Positions 25,196 to 33,249 of a stretch of 64,000 bases of DNA are shown here, one piece after another; the first letter of the stretch is position 1, and every line of letters begins with the position of its first letter. The position numbers were made by a program, and so were the translations under genes. The notes beneath the pieces are model-generated. The model saw nothing but the letters and a program-made list of their open reading frames with translations. It did no database searches and had not been told where the DNA came from. Source of the stretch: Methanobacteriota archaeon (GTDB lineage Archaea > Halobacteriota > Methanomicrobia > Methanomicrobiales > Methanoculleaceae); the NCBI GenBank assembly GCA_023393455.1, contig JAEWLJ010000020.1, positions 60,996-124,995 of the forward strand. Direction: 5' to 3'.

Positions 25196-25915
25196 CTAGG
25201 CGGCATCATCGTATCCGAGCGGGGCATCATCGACGCCCATCACCGCACGGAAGGTCTCCGGTTCGTCCAGGGCAACGACCTCACCGCGGTCCACCACGGC
25301 AACCCGGGTGCAGATCGCCTCCGCCTCTTCCAGATCGTGCGTCGTAAAGATGACGGTCACCTTCCGTTCGCGGTTCAGCCGCCGGAGCAGGTCCCAGGTC
25401 TCCCGGCGCCCGGCATCGTCCAGCCCGGCCGTCGGTTCGGCAAGGAAGAGAACCGACGGGTGCGTGAGGTATGCCCGGGCGAGCTCGAGGTGCTGCAGCA
25501 TGGCGGGAGAGTAGGTCTCGGCGGCGGCATCGGCATCTCCGGCGATGCCAAAGAGGTCTATGATCTCGGGGATCCTCCTCCGCCGGAGATCGTCGCCCAG
25601 GCCATGCAGCCGGGCCTGGAACTCCAGGTTCTCCCTGCCGGTCAACGCAGGGTCGAGCACCGATTCCCGGAGGGCGATGCCCATGCTTCTGCGGATATCC
25701 CCGAGACCCCCGAGAACCGCGAGCGGTGAGCGCTCGGCAAATCCCGGAACCGGAAAGAGGACCGTCATGAGAAGGGAGAGCAGGGTCTGCCGGTCCTGGC
25801 CACAGGGGCAGAGGATACCAAATACCTCTCCGCTCTTCACGTCGAACGGGATCGGGCCCCTCGCCTGGAGCCGCTCCAGATGCAGGATAAGGTCTTCAAC
25901 GGTAAAGGCGGTCAT
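25196..25915 (-). CDS. ABC transporter ATPase-like protein with degenerate motifs
   Basis: A 239-residue protein clearly built on the ABC ATPase fold of drug and lipid exporters, but most ATP-binding motifs are altered. The Walker A reads GILCPCGQDRQT, so the key Lys is Arg42. The Q-loop Gln is replaced (Arg83), the signature LSGGQ is YSPAM (135-139), and Walker B reads FLAEP, with Ala159 in place of the metal-binding Asp. Only Glu160, the D-loop GLD and the H-loop His193 remain. No permease gene is adjacent. It may bind nucleotide without hydrolysis, regulate a distant partner, or be decaying. The reading frame is intact. Confidence 0.8.
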   Translation of the reverse strand: MTAFTVEDLILHLERLQARGPIPFDVKSGEVFGILCPCGQDRQTLLSLLMTVLFPVPGFAERSPLAVLGGLGDIRRSMGIALRESVLDPALTGRENLEFQARLHGLGDDLRRRRIPEIIDLFGIAGDADAAAETYSPAMLQHLELARAYLTHPSVLFLAEPTAGLDDAGRRETWDLLRRLNRERKVTVIFTTHDLEEAEAICTRVAVVDRGEVVALDEPETFRAVMGVDDAPLGYDDAA

Positions 25916-26316
25916 GCTCCTCTATGTAGGTGCAACCGGTCAGATAGGACGGAGTTGCTCCCGGTCACCTACCGTCTCGAAACCTGCACCGGCGACAAAC
26001 ACCTCGACATACGCGTCCGGGGGTTGTTATCCGGTGCTCGTTATCCGATTCGAGAAAGGAACTCCGGGTTTAACATTATTTTTGGTTACCTACATATGAA
26101 TATATCTATTCTCAGATGAAAATAAAACAGGTAATCTGAGGTTTCTATTGATTATTGACCCCTAATTTTGGCTTATCGCCGGTTAGAATCGCCCTTAACC
26201 GGACGCTGAAACAGGGCGGGTCGAAGTTTCCTCACCTGGACGAACGACCCCGGAACTCACCGGGGTCGGAGCCGTTAAACTATTTATGGCATGACCCCGT
26301 CCGGTATGCCCGACCC
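25916..26316. other. Intergenic region upstream of the DUF1614 gene
   Basis: A 401-base gap, AT-rich between about 26060 and 26175, with no convincing gene. Inverted repeats: CTCAGAT...ATCTGAG (26116-26122 with 26139-26145, approximate) and a nine-base-pair hairpin at 26245-26268 (CGACCCCGG, loop AACTCA, CCGGGGTCG). The latter may be a terminator or attenuator just before the promoter of the next gene. A TATA box, CTATTTATG, lies at 26279-26287. Confidence 0.45.
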
Positions 26317-27024
26317 ATGGAGACCGAACTGTCCACGATCGCGATCTTGCCTGTTCCCTTCAGCCCGGAGCAGATCCTCGTTGCGCTGGCGGTCCTTATA
26401 CCGGCACTGGTCATATTTAACCTGCTCCTCATCACCGCGGGAGCCTTCGAGTCGATCGGGCTCCGATTCTACCAGGCGATGCTGGTGACCGTCGGGGCGC
26501 TGCTCGGGAGCCTGATCGATATCCCGTTCATCCCGTTAGGGGAGGATCTCATCGCGGTCAACGTGGGCGGAGCGCTCATCCCCCTCTTCGTAACGCTTGA
26601 GATGGTCGGTCGGGGCCGGGTCTCGTGGCCGAAATCCCTCGCCGCTGTCGTCCTGGTCTCGCTCGTCGCCTACGCGGCTGCAACACCCGTTCCGGGCCTC
26701 GGGATCACGATGCCGTTCTACGTCGCACCCCTCGCAGGCGCCGTAGCCGGGCTCATCCTCGCCCGCGGGTGCCGCACCGCCCCGGGCCTCGCCTACGCCG
26801 GGGGGACGATGGGCACCCTGCTTGGGGCCGACATCTTCAACCTCGCGAACCCCGACGTCCTCTCGGCGCTGACCGCGGACGGGCCGACCGTCCTCTCCAT
26901 CGGAGGCGCGGGGATCTTCGACGGCATCTTCGTTACCGGCATCCTCGCCGTCCTGCTCGCGGCGTATGCGGGGAGGGGGCTCCGGGAGAAGGGAGGGGTC
27001 TGCCCGCAGGAGGAGGGAGGGTGA
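26317..27024 (+). CDS. DUF1614 family membrane protein
   Basis: A 235-residue integral membrane protein with about seven transmembrane helices. The segment GALLGSLIDIPFIPL, with NVGGALIPL soon after, identifies the DUF1614 family, whose function is unknown. It is common in methanogens. The ATG at 26317 is preferred because the TATA box at 26279-26287 would put the transcript start just before it and because the first membrane helix begins soon after. An upstream open extension is not protein-like. It stands alone between leftward genes on both sides. Confidence 0.75.
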   Translation: METELSTIAILPVPFSPEQILVALAVLIPALVIFNLLLITAGAFESIGLRFYQAMLVTVGALLGSLIDIPFIPLGEDLIAVNVGGALIPLFVTLEMVGRGRVSWPKSLAAVVLVSLVAYAAATPVPGLGITMPFYVAPLAGAVAGLILARGCRTAPGLAYAGGTMGTLLGADIFNLANPDVLSALTADGPTVLSIGGAGIFDGIFVTGILAVLLAAYAGRGLREKGGVCPQEEGG

Positions 27025-27061
27025 GGGGCACCGGGGAGACTCGTATACACTTCTTTTCGGA

Positions 27062-27132
27062 AACCCCCACTCCACCCGCGCCTTCGGCGCTCCTCCCCCG
27101 CCCCCTCCCGGGGACTGGGGCAGTCATGGCGA
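27062..27132 (+). repeat. Dispersed two-hairpin element, copy 2
   Basis: Second copy of the element also found inverted at 17364-17430. It shares the runs AACCCCCAC, TCCTCCCCCGCCCC and GGGGCAGTCATGG in the same order. The stem here is GCGCC-TTC-GGCGC, with different bases but the same fold. It lies in the 271-base convergent gap between the DUF1614 gene and asnB, which otherwise holds nothing recognisable. Confidence 0.5.
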
Positions 27133-27295
27133 TAACCAGTGGAAAGCCGCATCCGGGGAAGCAAGTCAGGGAACCGCCCTTCTTTAGCATATCCCCATGC
27201 TTCCGGCACAATACCACCACCCAACGGGCACCACGTGTTCTGTAAACAGTGGAAGAGAGTGGATGAGACGCTTGCGAAAAAGTATGTAGAGGGAA

Positions 27296-29101
27296 CTACG
27301 CATCAAACTGCCGGAGCCACATCTCCGCGCAGGCTATCCGCCAGAACTCGGTGGAGTATGCGCTCTTTCCCTCGAGAAACGCCCGGTAGTTCTCGAGCAC
27401 CCGCTCCGCGTCCCAGTAGGGCCGCTCTGCGAACCCGGGAGCCAGGAAGAGGTCGAGGACACGCGGTGCAAGTTCGCCTTTCATCCAGACCTCCTCGGGG
27501 GTGACAAAGCCCATCTTGTCCATCCTGCACCGGACGGCGTCCGGGACCAGCCCCCGGATCGCCTGCCGGAGGACGTACTTCGTGACGCCGCCACGGATCT
27601 TCTGGTCGAGCGGGAGCGCCGCGATGTACTCCACCAGACGGTAGTCGAGGAACGGAACCCGAGCCTCGACCGAGAAGGCCATCGAGTTCCTGTCCTCCCA
27701 GTGCAGCAGGAGGGGGAGGTTTGACGCCGTGATCTCCTGTTTCAGCACCTCCTCCAACGACCCCGCATACCGGAGAACCTCCGGCGCGTCCCCCCGGAGG
27801 AGTCCTCGGCGCTCTGATCGTACCCGGGATTGAGCAGCCGCCCACGAGAAGAAGGACCGGTGGTGGCGGGCGCTCCCGACCCCCTCCCGGAGGGCCGCGA
27901 GGACGTTTCCGCGCCGGAGGAGGCCCCGGATATACGGCGCCTGATAGGCGATGTAGCCGCCGAGCTGCTCGTCGGCGCCCTGCCCGTCGAGGACCACCTT
28001 CACCTCGCCGCTCGCGAGGCGCATCACGCAGTACTGGGCGTATATCGAGAGGGACGCAAACGGCTCGTCCTGCATGTAGAGTAACCGCTCGATGTCCTCC
28101 CAGAGCCCGTCCGTCCCCGGTGTCGTCCGGCGGCTCGCGACGTCCGTCGCCGCGACCACCGTATCGATATACCGGCTCTCGTCGAACCGGGGGTCGTCAA
28201 AACAGACCGAGAACGTCTTCTGCCGTTCGCCGACGCTCTCCGGGCTTTCCGCCAGGAGGAGGCCGTTTATCAGGGCGGTGACCGTCGAGGAGTCGATCCC
28301 GCCCGAGAGGCAGGTCCCGACAGGGACGTCGCTTCGGAGCCGGAGCCGGACGGCGTCGGTCAGGAGAGCGCGGACGCTTTGTGCTGCGGCCTCGTCGTCG
28401 GCCCCGCCCGGGGCGCCGCTCACCGCGAAGTCCCAGTAGCGTTCCGGCTCCCCGACGCCCTCCGCGGAGACGACGACCGTATGGGCCGGCGGGAGCTGGA
28501 AGACGCCGTCATACATCGTCTCTCCCGTGTGATCCGCAACCCCCCATGCAAGGAACGTCGAGAGCATCCGGTCGTTCGGCTGTCGGCCGACGTCGGGATG
28601 CGCCCGGAGTGCCTTGATCTCTGACGCAAAGAGGAACGATCCATCGATCAGGGTGTAGTAGAACGGCTTGACGCCCAGGCGGTCTCGGGCACAGAAGAGT
28701 TCGCGGCGGCGTCCGTCCCAGAGGGCGAACGCCCACATCCCGTTGAACCGGGCGAGACAGTCCCGCCCCCACTCCTCATAGGCGTGCAGGATCACCTCCG
28801 TATCGGATGCGGAAGCGAAACGATGGCCGGCGGCAACGAGTTCGTCCCGGATCTCAGGATAGTTGTAGATCTCGCCGTTGAAGACGATCTGAAACGACCC
28901 GTCCTCGCTTCCCATCGGCTGGCGGCCCTCGTCGGAGAGGTCGATGATCGCGAGACGGCGATGGGCAAGGCCGATCGGCCCGGAGAAGAACGTTCCTTCG
29001 CCGTCGGGACCGCGATGGGCGAGCCTCTCCGCCATCGCCCCGACGAGGGCCGGATCCGCATCCTCCCCGTTCAGGGCAAACTGCCCGGCGATACCGCACA
29101 T
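27296..29101 (-). CDS. asnB: Asparagine synthetase, glutamine-hydrolysing
   Basis: A 601-residue AsnB. The mature protein starts with the nucleophile Cys after Met (MCGIAG), giving an N-terminal class II glutaminase domain (to about residue 210, with LAHRGPDGEG and VFNGEIYNY). The C-terminal synthetase domain has the ATP pyrophosphatase loop LSGGIDSSTV near residue 266. It converts aspartate and glutamine to asparagine; some archaeal relatives modify surface polysaccharides instead. The non-discriminating type AspRS later in the window could mean asparagine is also made on tRNA. Co-transcribed downstream of the AhpD-like gene or independently; the gap is 18 bases. Confidence 0.92.
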   Translation of the reverse strand: MCGIAGQFALNGEDADPALVGAMAERLAHRGPDGEGTFFSGPIGLAHRRLAIIDLSDEGRQPMGSEDGSFQIVFNGEIYNYPEIRDELVAAGHRFASASDTEVILHAYEEWGRDCLARFNGMWAFALWDGRRRELFCARDRLGVKPFYYTLIDGSFLFASEIKALRAHPDVGRQPNDRMLSTFLAWGVADHTGETMYDGVFQLPPAHTVVVSAEGVGEPERYWDFAVSGAPGGADDEAAAQSVRALLTDAVRLRLRSDVPVGTCLSGGIDSSTVTALINGLLLAESPESVGERQKTFSVCFDDPRFDESRYIDTVVAATDVASRRTTPGTDGLWEDIERLLYMQDEPFASLSIYAQYCVMRLASGEVKVVLDGQGADEQLGGYIAYQAPYIRGLLRRGNVLAALREGVGSARHHRSFFSWAAAQSRVRSERRGLLRGDAPEVLRYAGSLEEVLKQEITASNLPLLLHWEDRNSMAFSVEARVPFLDYRLVEYIAALPLDQKIRGGVTKYVLRQAIRGLVPDAVRCRMDKMGFVTPEEVWMKGELAPRVLDLFLAPGFAERPYWDAERVLENYRAFLEGKSAYSTEFWRIACAEMWLRQFDA

Positions 29102-29119
29102 GCTCCGGATACCAGGAGG

Positions 29120-29572
29120 TTATCTATCAGAACAGGTCTTATCCAGGCCCGTGCCGTTGATGTCGCAGGAGGGGCAGGGAGCCGAACCCGTGCCGTTCAC
29201 TACCCGGTAGGCGTCCGCGAGGACTGCGGAGTTCGCGAGCATCCCCGCGATCAGGATTACCTCGAGGATCTCAGCCCGGGTCGCGCCCTTCGCCATCGCG
29301 GACTGCAGGTGATACTCCACGCAATGGCTGCACTTGAGGGCGGCGCCCACCGCGAGGCTGATCAACTCGATCATCTTCGGTTCGAGCTGGCTGGTCTCGA
29401 CGACGGCGCCCTTGTAGAGGAGGTGTGAGATGAGGATCTCGGGGCGTTCCGCCATCCGCTCAAAGATCAGAGGGACCCGGCCGTACTCGTTCTCGATCTC
29501 CCGGAGGAGGTCCTCCGCGAAGACGTCCGACCCCCGCTCCACAACCTTCGTGAGTACTTTCTCGAAATCCAT
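29120..29572 (-). CDS. Carboxymuconolactone decarboxylase family protein (AhpD-like)
   Basis: A 150-residue all-helical protein of the AhpD/CMD family. The CxxC redox pair with the downstream His is present in KCSHCVEYHLQSAMAKGAT, the signature of peroxidase-type AhpD proteins. It may reduce disulfides in oxidative-stress defence. The C-terminus adds another CPSC and a final Cys (KTCSDR), unusual for the family. It lies five bases from the end of mmp7 and is probably the next gene in that transcript, which suggests a redox role linked to MCR activation. That link is inference. Confidence 0.84.
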   Translation of the reverse strand: MDFEKVLTKVVERGSDVFAEDLLREIENEYGRVPLIFERMAERPEILISHLLYKGAVVETSQLEPKMIELISLAVGAALKCSHCVEYHLQSAMAKGATRAEILEVILIAGMLANSAVLADAYRVVNGTGSAPCPSCDINGTGLDKTCSDR

Positions 29573-29577
29573 CGCAT

Positions 29578-30519
29578 CTACACCAGTATTCTTGTCTCCG
29601 AGAATGGTTTAATCCGGATCAATATGTAGTTGCGCATCCTCGACGGCGTGACATCGGCGATATCACCGACCGTCACCCCTTCGGCGACCGGAAGCGACCG
29701 CACGTCGTCGGCATACGAATCGTAGGGGAGCTTCACCCGGAGCCCCTCCATCTGGGCGGTCACCGGCGTCGGGTGCGTGAGCATGCTGACCTCGTGGATC
29801 TGCTCCTCGATGATCGCCATCAGGCGGGGCGGGAAGACGGAGAGCGGGTCTTTTGCGAGAGCGTCCCGCCGGGCGTCCAGGACGCGGGAGACCTCGTCCA
29901 CCAGTTCATCGAGTTTCCCGAGCTCCTCGGGGCGCTTGAACCGGTGCATGATCCTGCCGATCCCACCCACGTATCCCTCGACGGGCGGGTCGATCACCCG
30001 CATCAGGGCCTCGCGGTCGGGCGCGCCGGTCACCACGATCGGCACATCGATCTCCCGGCGGATCGCCGGGAACTTCTTCCGGATGCACTCCTCGAAGTTG
30101 CCGAGCGCGTAGACGGCGAGATCGTGCTCGTTGATGACGTCCCGCTCCTCGTCGTTCAAGTTTGCAATCCGTTTCCCGAACCCTCTCGCGAGCCCGACCA
30201 TGTTGGTCTTCGCGCCCGACCGCCTGAGATACTCGGCGATATCGCAGGAGATGTGGGGGAGGTGATGGATCTCAAGGCTCGGGCTCACGACAGCGATCTC
30301 CGTCCCGACGAGGGGCGCCTCGACCACCTCGCCGGCGAGTGGTTTTGCGATCCGGCGTATCAACTCGATGTCGTCGCGCGGCACGAACGACTGGAGCACG
30401 ACGTCCTGGGCCATGACATGCTTCTGGACGATGTAACCCCCGAGGTCGTCGATCAGGTCCATGATCTCGTCGTGCCGGTAGACGCCTCCCTTGTAGGTCA
30501 CCGGCACCAGTGTCGTCAT
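29578..30519 (-). CDS. mmp7: Methanogenesis marker protein 7
   Basis: A 313-residue protein found only in organisms with methyl-coenzyme M reductase. It belongs to the MCR activation complex (component A3a) identified biochemically in Methanothermobacter with Mmp3, Mmp17, McrC and AtwA. Recognised by the N-terminal PVTYKGGVYRHDEI segment, the NMVGLARGFGKRI stretch, VTGAPDREA and the C-terminal half. The start overlaps the mmp17 stop (30516-30519), so translation is coupled. It is the last mmp gene in this leftward run. No catalytic motif is evident by eye. Confidence 0.9.
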   Translation of the reverse strand: MTTLVPVTYKGGVYRHDEIMDLIDDLGGYIVQKHVMAQDVVLQSFVPRDDIELIRRIAKPLAGEVVEAPLVGTEIAVVSPSLEIHHLPHISCDIAEYLRRSGAKTNMVGLARGFGKRIANLNDEERDVINEHDLAVYALGNFEECIRKKFPAIRREIDVPIVVTGAPDREALMRVIDPPVEGYVGGIGRIMHRFKRPEELGKLDELVDEVSRVLDARRDALAKDPLSVFPPRLMAIIEEQIHEVSMLTHPTPVTAQMEGLRVKLPYDSYADDVRSLPVAEGVTVGDIADVTPSRMRNYILIRIKPFSETRILV

Positions 30520-31100
30520 AGCGTCACCCCCATCTTCTCAAAGAGCGGCACGACCGTCGTCTCCACGATATCGGTCGGCAGGGTATCCTCGCTCGCCACA
30601 TAGTAAAACTTTCCTTCCCGGATGTACTGGCGGCGGACCTTGAACCCCTCGGGAGCGATGTACTGGAGCGCGTAGATGACGTCCTTGTACAGGGTCTCGC
30701 TCGGGTCGGCCACCACCAGCCGGTCGAGGTTCTCGTCCCCGGCCATCCCCGCCGGAAGGACGATGGTGAACCGGTCGGGCTGGTCGACGTGCTCCTTGCC
30801 GTAGATCACCCAGAGTTTCTGGAGGAGCGGCGCGAGATAGGTCTCGTCGCTGATATCGAGGACGACCTCTTTCTCGCCGCGGTTGACGTTGGCAAAGTCG
30901 GCAACCCGGATCTCACGCGGCATATGGCGGAGCAGCCCCGCCGCGACGAAGATCGGCACCTTCGGGTCGACGTAGATATGCAGCCGGTCGATCACCTTGA
31001 TGAGGTCCAGGTCCTGGAGGACGTCGCCTGCGACCCGCTCGTAAGCGACCCTTCCGACCTCGTCCGGCGACTCGACCACGAAGTAGTTCAACGGGGGCAT
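30516..31100 (-). CDS. mmp17: Methanogenesis marker protein 17
   Basis: A 194-residue methanogen-specific protein (YFVVESPDEVGRVAYERV at the N-terminus, then VADFANVNRGEKEVVLDISDE and the C-terminal REGKFYYVASEDTLPTDIV block). It is a component of the MCR activation assembly with Mmp3, Mmp7 and McrC. The gene directly abuts mmp15 upstream and overlaps mmp7 downstream by four bases. It appears complete and of normal length. Confidence 0.9.
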   Translation of the reverse strand: MPPLNYFVVESPDEVGRVAYERVAGDVLQDLDLIKVIDRLHIYVDPKVPIFVAAGLLRHMPREIRVADFANVNRGEKEVVLDISDETYLAPLLQKLWVIYGKEHVDQPDRFTIVLPAGMAGDENLDRLVVADPSETLYKDVIYALQYIAPEGFKVRRQYIREGKFYYVASEDTLPTDIVETTVVPLFEKMGVTL

Positions 31101-32336
31101 CTACTCTCCTTTGATGAATCCCGACGCGAGCAGGGCGGCTCCGACCGCGCCGATGTACTGCGAGTTGGGCGGGACGACGACCTCGGTCTGCAGGAGCTGG
31201 CCCATCGCGTAGACCAGCCCCTCGATCAGCGAGGTGCCGCCGACCATGATCACCGGCTCTTTGATGTCGACTTCCTGCAGCTGCTGCTCGAAGACCTGTT
31301 CCGCGACGCTGTGGCAGGCCGCGGCAGCCACGTCCTCGGGCGAACTCCCTGCCGCGAGGGCGTTCACCAGGCTCTGCGTCCCGAAGACGATGCAGTAACT
31401 GTTCATCGGGACGTTCTTGCCCATGCCCTTCATCGCAAGGGGGCCAAGCTCGGTGATATCGATACCGAGCCGTTTTGCGGTCATCTCCAGGAACCTCCCG
31501 CTTGCGCCGGCGCAGATCCCGCCCATCGTGAAGGTGCCCGGGATGCCGTCGATGACGCTGATCGCCTTGTTGTCCATCCCGCCGATGTCGATGACGGTCG
31601 AGGCGCCCCGCTGGTGACCGGCGAGGTAGACGGCACCCTTCGAGTTCACCGTCAGTTCCTCCTGGATGAGTTCCGCACCGAGATGCTTCCCGATCAGGAA
31701 CCGGCCGTATCCGGTGGTGCCGATGGCCTGGATATCCTCGCGGGTAAGGCCCGCCATCTCAAGCGCGTCCGAGACCGCGCTCTCGGCGCTCTTGAGCACC
31801 TCGGTCGTCGGGTGCCACCCGGTGCCGACGATCTCGTTGTCCTTCATCACGACGGCCTTCGTCGTGCTCGACCCGGAATCGACGCCCATCGTGATCCCGG
31901 TCTGCTCCTCGCGGGCAAGAAGCGCTCTCCGGCGGGCGATGGTGGTCAGGGCCTCCATCCTGGTGAGGAGGGTCCCCGCGGTCGTCCGCTCGGTGAAGGA
32001 GTAACTCACCACCGAGAGTTTCGAGTTCTCGGGGATGTACCGCCGGAGTTCGTTTCTGACGATCGCCGCCTCGGCGCACCGGAAGCAGGTGCCGATGAAG
32101 ACCCCGTCCGCCTCCACCTTCCCCTCCACGAGGGCCATCGCCCGGGCGATCATCAGTTTCAGATCGGCGCTCTTGACGTCCAGCCCGAACTTCTTGACCG
32201 CACGCTCCACATCGCCTAGAGCGATATCGGGGAAGAAGACCTCCGCACCCACCGACTCGGCGGCGTCATAGATCTCCTTCTGGACGCCGCTATACTCCGC
32301 CCCGCAGGTGAGCTGGGCGATCCGTACTTTCTTCAC
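31101..32336 (-). CDS. mmp15: Methanogenesis marker protein 15 (ASKHA-fold ATPase)
   Basis: A 411-residue protein with the acetate-kinase/Hsp70 fold of 2-hydroxyacyl-CoA dehydratase activators. The phosphate-binding loop GVDSGSSTTKAVVM is at about residue 150 and the metal-cluster segment GGICAGASGRFLEMTAKRLG is at about 272. An N-terminal domain with GTCFRCAEAA precedes them. The activator family carries an iron-sulfur cluster and couples ATP hydrolysis to low-potential electron transfer, which fits the ATP dependence of MCR reduction, although the job of Mmp15 is not proven. It overlaps mmp5 by four bases. Confidence 0.9.
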   Translation of the reverse strand: MKKVRIAQLTCGAEYSGVQKEIYDAAESVGAEVFFPDIALGDVERAVKKFGLDVKSADLKLMIARAMALVEGKVEADGVFIGTCFRCAEAAIVRNELRRYIPENSKLSVVSYSFTERTTAGTLLTRMEALTTIARRRALLAREEQTGITMGVDSGSSTTKAVVMKDNEIVGTGWHPTTEVLKSAESAVSDALEMAGLTREDIQAIGTTGYGRFLIGKHLGAELIQEELTVNSKGAVYLAGHQRGASTVIDIGGMDNKAISVIDGIPGTFTMGGICAGASGRFLEMTAKRLGIDITELGPLAMKGMGKNVPMNSYCIVFGTQSLVNALAAGSSPEDVAAAACHSVAEQVFEQQLQEVDIKEPVIMVGGTSLIEGLVYAMGQLLQTEVVVPPNSQYIGAVGAALLASGFIKGE

Positions 32337-32785
32337 GCTTCACCTCCGTCCTCGAGACCTGCAAGAAATTTCTTGACAGCGGCGACGAACCGGATGCCCT
32401 CGTCTTCATCTCTCGGATACTCCAGTTCCAGGATCGGGATCCCGCTCTGGCGGAGAGTGAAGAGGATCAACTCATCGGTTCTGGCGCATCCCATGCACCC
32501 GAACGCAAAGTCCGCCTCGGTGACGATGATCGCGGCCTCGGCCTCCTCGATGAGGGGGCCGTAGATCGCCATCCGTCCCCGAACGCCGGACGGCACCTCG
32601 ACGGCCGCGTACTTCAGGCCGCGCTTGGGTTCTTCGGGAGTGATCTGCAGGGGCGGGGAGTCTACCCCGGCGGTCTGTATCCTCTCCCGGATACCGAGGG
32701 CTGCACCGAGCGGCTTATGGCCGAACCGGGCCACCAGGTCGGAGAGGATGAGGCTCGTTGCAGGGTAGATAAACACCTTTGCCAT
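32333..32785 (-). CDS. mmp5: Methanogenesis marker protein 5
   Basis: A 150-residue methanogen-specific protein. Conserved features are the N-terminal FIYPATSLILSDLVARFGH and the AFGCMGCARTDE motif near residue 97, whose two Cys (with another upstream in the fold) could hold a metal or cluster. It overlaps the mmp15 start and follows mmp6 by five bases. Function is unknown, but it is always linked to methane metabolism genes. Confidence 0.87.
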   Translation of the reverse strand: MAKVFIYPATSLILSDLVARFGHKPLGAALGIRERIQTAGVDSPPLQITPEEPKRGLKYAAVEVPSGVRGRMAIYGPLIEEAEAAIIVTEADFAFGCMGCARTDELILFTLRQSGIPILELEYPRDEDEGIRFVAAVKKFLAGLEDGGEA

Positions 32786-32790
32786 TGTAT

Positions 32791-33249
32791 TCAGGACTCC
32801 TCTGAATCTATCAGTTCTTGTAGTCGCTTGATATCGAGTTTTGGTTTCGTCTCGGGCGGTGCCGGTTCCGCCTCGTCTCCTTCACGCCGCCCGAGTTCCT
32901 CGAGCCCGCGGGTGATGTAGCGCAGGAGGCGGAACTCTCGTTCGTGGCCGAGATAGCCCGGCCTCGCCCCGCCGAGGTTCGCCCGGCAGCGTCTCGGGTC
33001 CCCGGGAGGGAACCCCCGGTCCTTGACGAAGATATGGGTCGGGTCGAACGAGCGGATCTCCTCGAGGAGGCGGTCGACGGACTCCGGTTCGCCCGTCACC
33101 TGAAGACCGAAACACGTCTCCTTGATGAGGACGCCTTCTGAGGCCTCGTAGGCCCTGAGCGCGAGTTCGCCGGGCGTCATCGTCGGGGACTCGACGAAGA
33201 CGTACTTGGTCACCGTGCCCACGTAATCCGGGGTATATTCGGCCATCAC
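32791..33249 (-). CDS. mmp6: Methanogenesis marker protein 6
   Basis: A 152-residue methanogen-specific protein associated with the MCR activation complex. The conserved core is about 100 residues: YVFVESPTMTPGELALRAYE, then ETCFGLQVTGE, HIFVKDRGFPPGDPRRCRAN and GPGYLGHE-like RPGYLGHEREFRLL. The C-terminal 45 residues are charged and likely disordered until a short final helix. The start overlaps mmp3 by four bases. Confidence 0.88.
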   Translation of the reverse strand: MMAEYTPDYVGTVTKYVFVESPTMTPGELALRAYEASEGVLIKETCFGLQVTGEPESVDRLLEEIRSFDPTHIFVKDRGFPPGDPRRCRANLGGARPGYLGHEREFRLLRYITRGLEELGRREGDEAEPAPPETKPKLDIKRLQELIDSEES

